A stretch of 28,287 nucleotides of DNA from an uncultured Roseburia sp. (GTDB lineage Bacteria > Bacillota > Clostridia > Lachnospirales > Lachnospiraceae). A model generated the notes under the pieces. It was not told the DNA's origin and did no database searches. It saw nothing but the letters and a program-made list of their open reading frames with translations. The stretch is from the NCBI GenBank assembly GCA_910584215.1, contig CAJTYI010000036.1:1-28287 (forward strand), written 5' to 3'. The translations under genes were made by a program, and so were the position numbers. Below, one piece after another: positions 23,936 to 28,287 of this stretch (positions are counted from its first letter, which is position 1; each line of letters opens with the position of its first letter).

Positions 23936-24607
23936 ATGACTTCTAAAATTTTATTAGTTGATGATGAAGATTCCATATGCAATATGGTAAAACTGCATTT
24001 TCAAACGGAGGGGTATCTTGTCTACACGGCGTTGGATTCGGAGGAAGCTTTTAAGGCGCTCTCAAATAAGCCGGATTTGATATTGCTGGATATCAATATG
24101 CCAGAGGTGGACGGACTGGAATTTTGCAAAAAAATACGCAACTACATAGATTGTCCTATCATTTTTTTGACTTCGCGCATGACAGAGCAAGATAAAGTGG
24201 TCGGGCTGCAGGCGGGCGGTGACGATTATATTACCAAACCTTTTAGTCTTGCTGAATTGACCGCACGCGTGGAAGCACACCTTCGGCGAGAGCGCAGAGC
24301 AAGGCACAGCGACATGAAACTGTGCGGAGAGCTGTTTATTGATTATGCCGGACGCTGTGTATATGGTAATGAACAAATGATTCCATTCTCTAAAAAGGAA
24401 TTTGATATAATAGAGTTTTTGTCAATCAATGCCGGGCAAGTTTTCGATCGAGAAACAATTTATGAAAGGCTTTGGGGGTATGACGCGGAGGGCAGCAGCG
24501 ACATTCTCAGAGAACATATCCGAAGGATTCGCGCAAAATTGGCACAGGTGACAAAGAAAAATTATATCGAAACGGTTTGGGGGTGTGGCTATAAATGGAT
24601 ACGCTAA
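23936..24607 (+). CDS. OmpR-family response regulator
   Basis: A 223-residue two-domain regulator. Residues 1-120 are the receiver: acidic pair Asp9/Asp10, phosphorylation site Asp52 in LLLDINMPE, the switch threonine in FLTSRM, and the lysine of ITKPFS. Residues about 128-223 are a winged-helix DNA-binding domain, with FSKKEFDIIEFLSINAGQVF and a C-terminal YIETVWGCGYKWIR as in OmpR/PhoB proteins. It overlaps the kinase gene by 13 nt. The ribosome site is A+G-rich (AAGGAAAAGG). Context places it with an ABC exporter, the pattern of antimicrobial-peptide or lantibiotic-responsive systems of Firmicutes; that role is inferred from layout. Confidence 0.95.
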   Translation: MTSKILLVDDEDSICNMVKLHFQTEGYLVYTALDSEEAFKALSNKPDLILLDINMPEVDGLEFCKKIRNYIDCPIIFLTSRMTEQDKVVGLQAGGDDYITKPFSLAELTARVEAHLRRERRARHSDMKLCGELFIDYAGRCVYGNEQMIPFSKKEFDIIEFLSINAGQVFDRETIYERLWGYDAEGSSDILREHIRRIRAKLAQVTKKNYIETVWGCGYKWIR

Positions 24608-25794
24608 GGAATATGACACTGAAAAAAGCTTTTTTCCTGATTGTTTTAGTCACTACCGTAATTGTGATATGTTTGTCTGTGGTAACTGTAAGAAACTGTT
24701 CAAAGATACACGACCAGATCACATTTTCTCATGCCTTTGTGGCAGGCGGTGCGTTCCTGGAAATAGAAAATGGACAGTACATCATGGACGCAGAATTAAA
24801 TAGTACCGCTGACGAATCTGTAAAATATACAGATACAGAGCTGCTAATATGCCGCGTTATGGAGCTGTTGATTGTATTATTGCCCGTTGTTTTTTCTATT
24901 ACAGGTATTGGCTGCGCCGGAATGTTTTTTTATCAAGTCAAGCTAAAGGAGCCATTAACAGCGTTAAAACAGGGAATCAGCCACATTGCAAATAATGATT
25001 TGGATTTTACAATAAATGTTCAAAAGCAAGATGAATTGGGTGAATTATGCAGCGCATTTGAGTCCATGCGTCAAGCGCTGGTTAAAAACAATCGTTACAT
25101 GTGGAACCTGGTAGCTGAAAGAAGAAAAATCAATGCAAGCATATCCCATGATCTGCGGACACCTATTACCGTTATCAAGGGGTATAGCGAGTATTTAGAC
25201 AGAAATACGGGAAAGGGAACACTTACCGAAGAGGGAACAAGGGATATCGCCATATATATTCATCGAGCCGCAAGCAGATTAGAAGAATATGCTGATTCCG
25301 TCCATGAAATACAGGCATTAGAGGATATGCAGTTAGAATATCAGGCAATATCGTTATGCGATTTTGAAGAAGAACTATGTGCCCAGCTTTCTGTCGTTGC
25401 CGAACAAAACGAAAAAGAAATTCGTGTGTTGACAAAACTTCCACAGCAAACGGTGACACTTTCACCTGCTGCCGTATTTCGCATGATAGAAAATATTATT
25501 GCGAATGCTTTGCGATATTGCAAAGATAGAATTGATGTGACCATTTCCTATTCCCGCCCTTTTCTTTTAATCGTTATCACTGACGACGGAAGAGGTTTTT
25601 CGCAGCAAGACCTTATAGAAGCGACGAACTGTTTTTACAAAGGAAAATCTTCAAAAGAGCATTTTGGTATTGGCTTGTCCATTTGTAAGACACTGGCGGA
25701 AAAACATGGCGGTTATATCCAACTTGGCAATACCCCAGACAATGGCGCAAAGGTAACGATAAAAATTAAAACGGAAGAAATTTCTGCATTGTGA
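24595..25794 (+). CDS. Sensor histidine kinase
   Basis: A 399-residue membrane kinase that should pair with the overlapping regulator. TM1 is near residues 8-30, a short extracytoplasmic segment of about 50 residues follows, TM2 is about 80-107, and then a HAMP segment (KEPLTALKQGISHIANNDL). The dimerisation domain has His185 in SISHDLRTPITVIKGY. The ATPase domain has the N-box NIIANALRYCKD, DDGRGF (G1) and HFGIGLSICK (G2). All catalytic motifs look intact. The small sensor loop suits kinases that detect membrane-active compounds or receive signals from a partner ABC transporter, but here the partner ATPase is damaged. Confidence 0.95.
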   Translation: MDTLRNMTLKKAFFLIVLVTTVIVICLSVVTVRNCSKIHDQITFSHAFVAGGAFLEIENGQYIMDAELNSTADESVKYTDTELLICRVMELLIVLLPVVFSITGIGCAGMFFYQVKLKEPLTALKQGISHIANNDLDFTINVQKQDELGELCSAFESMRQALVKNNRYMWNLVAERRKINASISHDLRTPITVIKGYSEYLDRNTGKGTLTEEGTRDIAIYIHRAASRLEEYADSVHEIQALEDMQLEYQAISLCDFEEELCAQLSVVAEQNEKEIRVLTKLPQQTVTLSPAAVFRMIENIIANALRYCKDRIDVTISYSRPFLLIVITDDGRGFSQQDLIEATNCFYKGKSSKEHFGIGLSICKTLAEKHGGYIQLGNTPDNGAKVTIKIKTEEISAL

Positions 25795-25822
25795 CGGAAT
25801 GTAGACAAATGCTTGCTAAACT
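25791..25822 (+). promoter_or_regulatory. Candidate response-regulator operator and promoter (copy 2)
   Basis: GTGACG-N3-TGTAGAC again, at 25791-25806, overlapping the kinase stop codon. Exactly 10 nt later is TAAACT (25817-25822), extended by TGC in front. Transcription would start near 25829, in the loop of the terminator hairpin that begins at 25818. The match to copy 1 covers 13 fixed positions and the spacing to the -10 box, which supports a shared regulator. Confidence 0.55.
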
Positions 25823-25852
25823 CTCCTTATCAACTGAAAGGAGAGTTTTTTT
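25818..25852 (+). terminator. Intrinsic terminator whose 3' arm holds the ABC ribosome site
   Basis: AAACTCTCCTT (25818-25828) pairs perfectly with AAGGAGAGTTT (25838-25848), an 11-bp stem with a 9-nt loop, and seven T (25846-25852) run directly to the ATG at 25853. The arm also contains AAGGAG (25838-25843), 9 nt before the ATG, which must be the ribosome site of the ABC gene. Read-through RNA from the kinase would fold this hairpin, stopping transcription and hiding the site. RNA started at the local promoter would lack the 5' arm. Confidence 0.9.
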
Positions 25853-26392
25853 ATGGAAATTAAAGTCGCTGATTTACAAAATCGCAAAACAAAAGTGCAT
25901 AAGCTGTCCGGTGGAATGAAACAGCGTCTTGGAATCGCACAGACTTTACTTAACAATCCTAAAGTTTTGATTGTCGACGAACCGACAGTAGGACTTGACC
26001 CCGAGGAACGGCTTCGTTTCTATAGCTTGCTGGACGAGTTTTCAAGCGACCGTGTTGTAATCGTCTCCTCTCACATTGTAGGAGATATTGAATCCGTGTG
26101 TGAAAATGTAGCGGTGTTGGACGCGGGAAAGCTTTTGTATGCTGGTACTATCAAACAACTGTCTCAAATGGCAAACGGAAAGGTCTTTGAATTGACTGTT
26201 CCGAAAGCCGAGCAGGCAATAGTCAAGCAGAATTATTATACTTTATCCAGTCAAAGTCATTTATCCAACACAAAAATACGCGTATTAAGCGACTGCGTTC
26301 CAACTATGGGGCATCCCGTTTCTTGTGCACCTACGGTTGAGGATGGTTACATGGAATTGCTGCGTTCATTGGAAAAAGGGGGACTAAAATGA
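25853..26392 (+). pseudogene. ABC transporter ATP-binding protein, missing its Walker A half
   Basis: A 179-residue remnant of an ABC ATPase of the ABC-2 exporter type, whose members are normally about 280-300 residues. After a normal-looking MEIKV start the protein jumps within about 15 residues to the signature KLSGGMKQRLGIAQ (18-31), then Walker B VLIVDEPTVGLDPEE and the switch histidine in SSHIVGDIE. The P-loop, Q-loop and about 100 residues between are missing. The reading frame is kept, so an in-frame internal deletion is likely, perhaps through short homology around AAAGTNG. Without Walker A it should not hydrolyse ATP. Its TGA overlaps the permease as ATGA. Confidence 0.85.
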
Positions 26393-27747
26393 AAAATTTA
26401 TTTGTTATGGAGTGCAAAAAAATTGTGAGGAGTTTTTTGTATTGGTTGTATGTCATAGCTTTAATATCAGCAAGTATTCACAACTATGAGACTGTAGTAG
26501 AAAGCGAACTGAGCCGAACGGATGATCCCGCTTCTGTTTTTTATATAGCGGAGAATGGCGTCTATGCAGAAACGGCGGATGAACAGGATGAAGATATGCA
26601 GCGCACAATGATGATCGGGGCAACCAAACGGCTTTTGGGCAATTACCAGGATAACCGTTATGAATATTATCCGTTTGGATATGTGAAAGAAAAAACTCTC
26701 TCTGAAAAAGAACAAGCAGAAATTCTTTGCTATTTACAAGAATTGACAGGTCTTAACAAATTATTAGGAGAGGGGGAAGAAAGCAGTGATTTGGAGGATC
26801 TTCAAATTTCCGGCGGTGGTGCTTTTGTCTTAAATCCGGGACAAGGAAGTACGAACCATAATGGGCAGTTTATCACAGAACCCGGTGATTGGCAATATAT
26901 CGAAAATGAATCGGATATGGAAGATTTGGGAAATCAAGAAAACGAATTTGAAGTGCATGTCACATTTGACCGTTTCAAAGAAATTATGAACAGTGTAAAT
27001 GCTTTGATCGGACATAATTCCTATTATAGCTGGACGATGCTGACTATGTATTATGGCGAGAATGATATGCAAAATACGCCGATTACAGAATTGCAACATA
27101 GAGAATTTTATGAAAAAGATCATGTTACCGGTGCGTTTGCCCGCTATTTTTGCGACAGTATTTCCCTTGTCGTATTATGCTTGCCGGCATTTCTCATTAT
27201 TGACTTACTGATCAGAGACAAACGCCATAAAATGAAGGCGTTGATTTATTCCCGGATGGAAAGTTCCGTCAAAATAATCTGTGCCCGTTTTGCAGCGACA
27301 ATCTGCCTGACTATGTTTCCTATCCTTATACTGCCGCTGAAATCGTTGGTGACACTCATAATCTATTGCGGCAGTATCGGTATTCATGCAAACATATTTG
27401 CTTTTGCAGCCTATGTTCTCGCATGGATATTTCCAACAGTGTTGTTGATTGTAGCGATTGCTTTATTTGTCACTGTACTTACTGAGAATTATCTATCTGT
27501 CCTGATTTCAGGGCTGATTTGGCTGTTTGGCAGACCGTCCGTAGATAAAATAGCCGGTGGAAATTATGGACTTTTCGACCTTATCATTCGCCATAATACC
27601 TTGAAAGGATACGGGAGAATGATAGAAAATATTCAGACACTGATATGGAATAGGGTGTTGATTTTCGCAGTTGCGCTTGTGCTTGTAGTTTTTACCATCA
27701 TGATATATGATACAAAACGAAAAGGGGGAATGGCGTTTGAGGGCTAG
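26389..27747 (+). CDS. ABC-2-type transporter permease
   Basis: A 452-residue membrane subunit. A first membrane segment (about residues 12-30) is followed by a large, acidic extracytoplasmic domain (about 31-255). Then come several hydrophobic segments: about 257-275, 302-323, 330-352, 355-378 and 422-441. The LxxRDKRHKMKALIYSR stretch after the second segment is typical of ABC-2 permeases. It appears full length and begins in the ATGA overlap with the ATPase remnant. With the ATPase truncated and the second permease broken, it probably does not form an active exporter unless another ATPase serves it. Confidence 0.85.
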   Translation: MKNLFVMECKKIVRSFLYWLYVIALISASIHNYETVVESELSRTDDPASVFYIAENGVYAETADEQDEDMQRTMMIGATKRLLGNYQDNRYEYYPFGYVKEKTLSEKEQAEILCYLQELTGLNKLLGEGEESSDLEDLQISGGGAFVLNPGQGSTNHNGQFITEPGDWQYIENESDMEDLGNQENEFEVHVTFDRFKEIMNSVNALIGHNSYYSWTMLTMYYGENDMQNTPITELQHREFYEKDHVTGAFARYFCDSISLVVLCLPAFLIIDLLIRDKRHKMKALIYSRMESSVKIICARFAATICLTMFPILILPLKSLVTLIIYCGSIGIHANIFAFAAYVLAWIFPTVLLIVAIALFVTVLTENYLSVLISGLIWLFGRPSVDKIAGGNYGLFDLIIRHNTLKGYGRMIENIQTLIWNRVLIFAVALVLVVFTIMIYDTKRKGGMAFEG

Positions 27748-28120
27748 AAACCTGCTGACAATCATTGTTGCAAACATTCGCATAAACTATAGATATACAA
27801 TCCTGCCAGCCATTCTTTTGTTATTTATTGTTCCGTTTGTTTATGGAGTTGAAAATTTAGACAGCTTATAATCTGCCGATTGTCTGGAACGAATGGTTGT
27901 GCTAATCGGGATTCCAATGTTTACCGCTCTTGTATGGCGGGAACATTCACGCAGTGCACGCGAACTGATTGTCCTGCGGTCCTTTTCGTTTCGTTTTATT
28001 ATATTATTGCGCATGGTACTCTCTGTAATATGCACATGGCTATTGATTTTACTATTTGAAATGTATATGTGCATTTGTGGCTGTTCGTTTCCTGTCGTTG
28101 CCTGTGCTTTTCGGATGTAG
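27737..28120 (+). pseudogene. Second ABC transporter permease, broken by an in-frame stop and truncated
   Basis: The frame starts at a TTG (27737) overlapping the end of the first permease. It reads 44 residues beginning LRARNLLTIIVANIRINY with a hydrophobic segment, then meets TAA at 27869-27871. The same frame continues for another 82 codons with clear permease character (GIPMFTALVWREHSR, then SFRFIILLRMVLSVICTWLL) to a stop at 28118-28120. A single base change could explain the TAA. The total of about 127 codons is also short for an ABC-2 permease, so the 3' part is probably lost to a second event next to the TnpV-like gene. Confidence 0.8.
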
Positions 28121-28170
28121 GACGGATTTTACGGACATTCAAAATAAAATGAATGTGGAGGTAACAGACA

Positions 28171-28287
28171 ATGGCAAAGACAATTTTTGGGGAACTGGGC
28201 GGCAGATACGAACGGCAAGGGGATTATTATTCCAGCTTTAAGATTACCCGCCGAAGAAGAACAGCCAATAGGCACATGGGGGTGAGC
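28171..28287 (+). pseudogene. TnpV-like transposon protein, frameshifted and cut by the window edge
   Basis: The ATG at 28171 has GGAGG (28157-28161) in front and reads MAKTIFGELGGRYERQGDY, which resembles the start of TnpV proteins carried by clostridial integrative transposons. After the Asp-Tyr codons (28222-28227) the expected sequence continues in the next frame from 28229, as IPALRLPAEEEQPIGTWG, and then reaches TGA at 28283-28285. One inserted or two deleted bases explain the shift. The function of TnpV is not established. Identification is from memory of the family, and the rest of the gene lies outside the window. Confidence 0.6.

Noticed and set aside
28056..28241. Open frame of 61 codons across the permease remnant and TnpV region
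   Set aside because: It runs out of frame through both better-supported reading frames and has no ribosome site.

Overview
This 28.3 kb window looks like chromosome of an anaerobic Clostridia bacterium, probably Lachnospiraceae. The evidence is the oxygen-independent (cbi-type) corrin pathway, strong GGAGG ribosome sites, frequent TTG starts and TTGA or ATGA gene overlaps. Every supported gene lies on the + strand. I see no tRNA, rRNA, CRISPR array or replication origin.

Region 1 (about 286-19061) is one long, tightly packed cobalamin operon. A good sigma-A-type promoter precedes a short-chain dehydrogenase whose stop overlaps the cobyric acid synthase start. Genes for late steps come first: cobQ/cbiP, cobT, cobU, cobS, a short second CobU-like protein, cobC and cbiB. 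A 167-nt imperfect palindrome follows, then the corrin-ring genes: a CobD-CbiC fusion, cbiD, cbiF, cbiG, cbiH, a CbiJ-CbiE-CbiT triple fusion, cbiA and, last, cbiL. A 79-residue cysteine-rich protein overlaps cbiA, and a GH13 alpha-amylase-family gene sits between it and cbiL. Together the genes cover precorrin-2 to adenosylcobalamin or a related cobamide, except cobalt insertion and corrinoid adenosylation. No gene for those two steps, for uroporphyrinogen methylation, for cobalt uptake or for lower-ligand synthesis is in the window.

Region 2 (19100-23816) holds ordinary chromosomal genes: an AEC-family transporter, a methyl-accepting chemotaxis protein, phosphopentomutase (deoB) and a small nitroreductase. 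Two clear promoters and one clear intrinsic terminator lie among them.

Region 3 (about 23857-28287) is visibly richer in A+T and looks acquired and decaying. An intact OmpR-type response regulator and histidine kinase precede an ABC-2-type exporter. Its ATPase has lost its Walker A half, its first permease is intact, and its second permease has an in-frame stop and an early end. The window closes in a frameshifted TnpV-like transposon gene. A 16-nt motif occurs both before the regulator and before the ATPase, each time 10 nt ahead of a -10-like hexamer. It is a good candidate operator. The second copy is entangled with a terminator hairpin that also carries the ATPase ribosome site.
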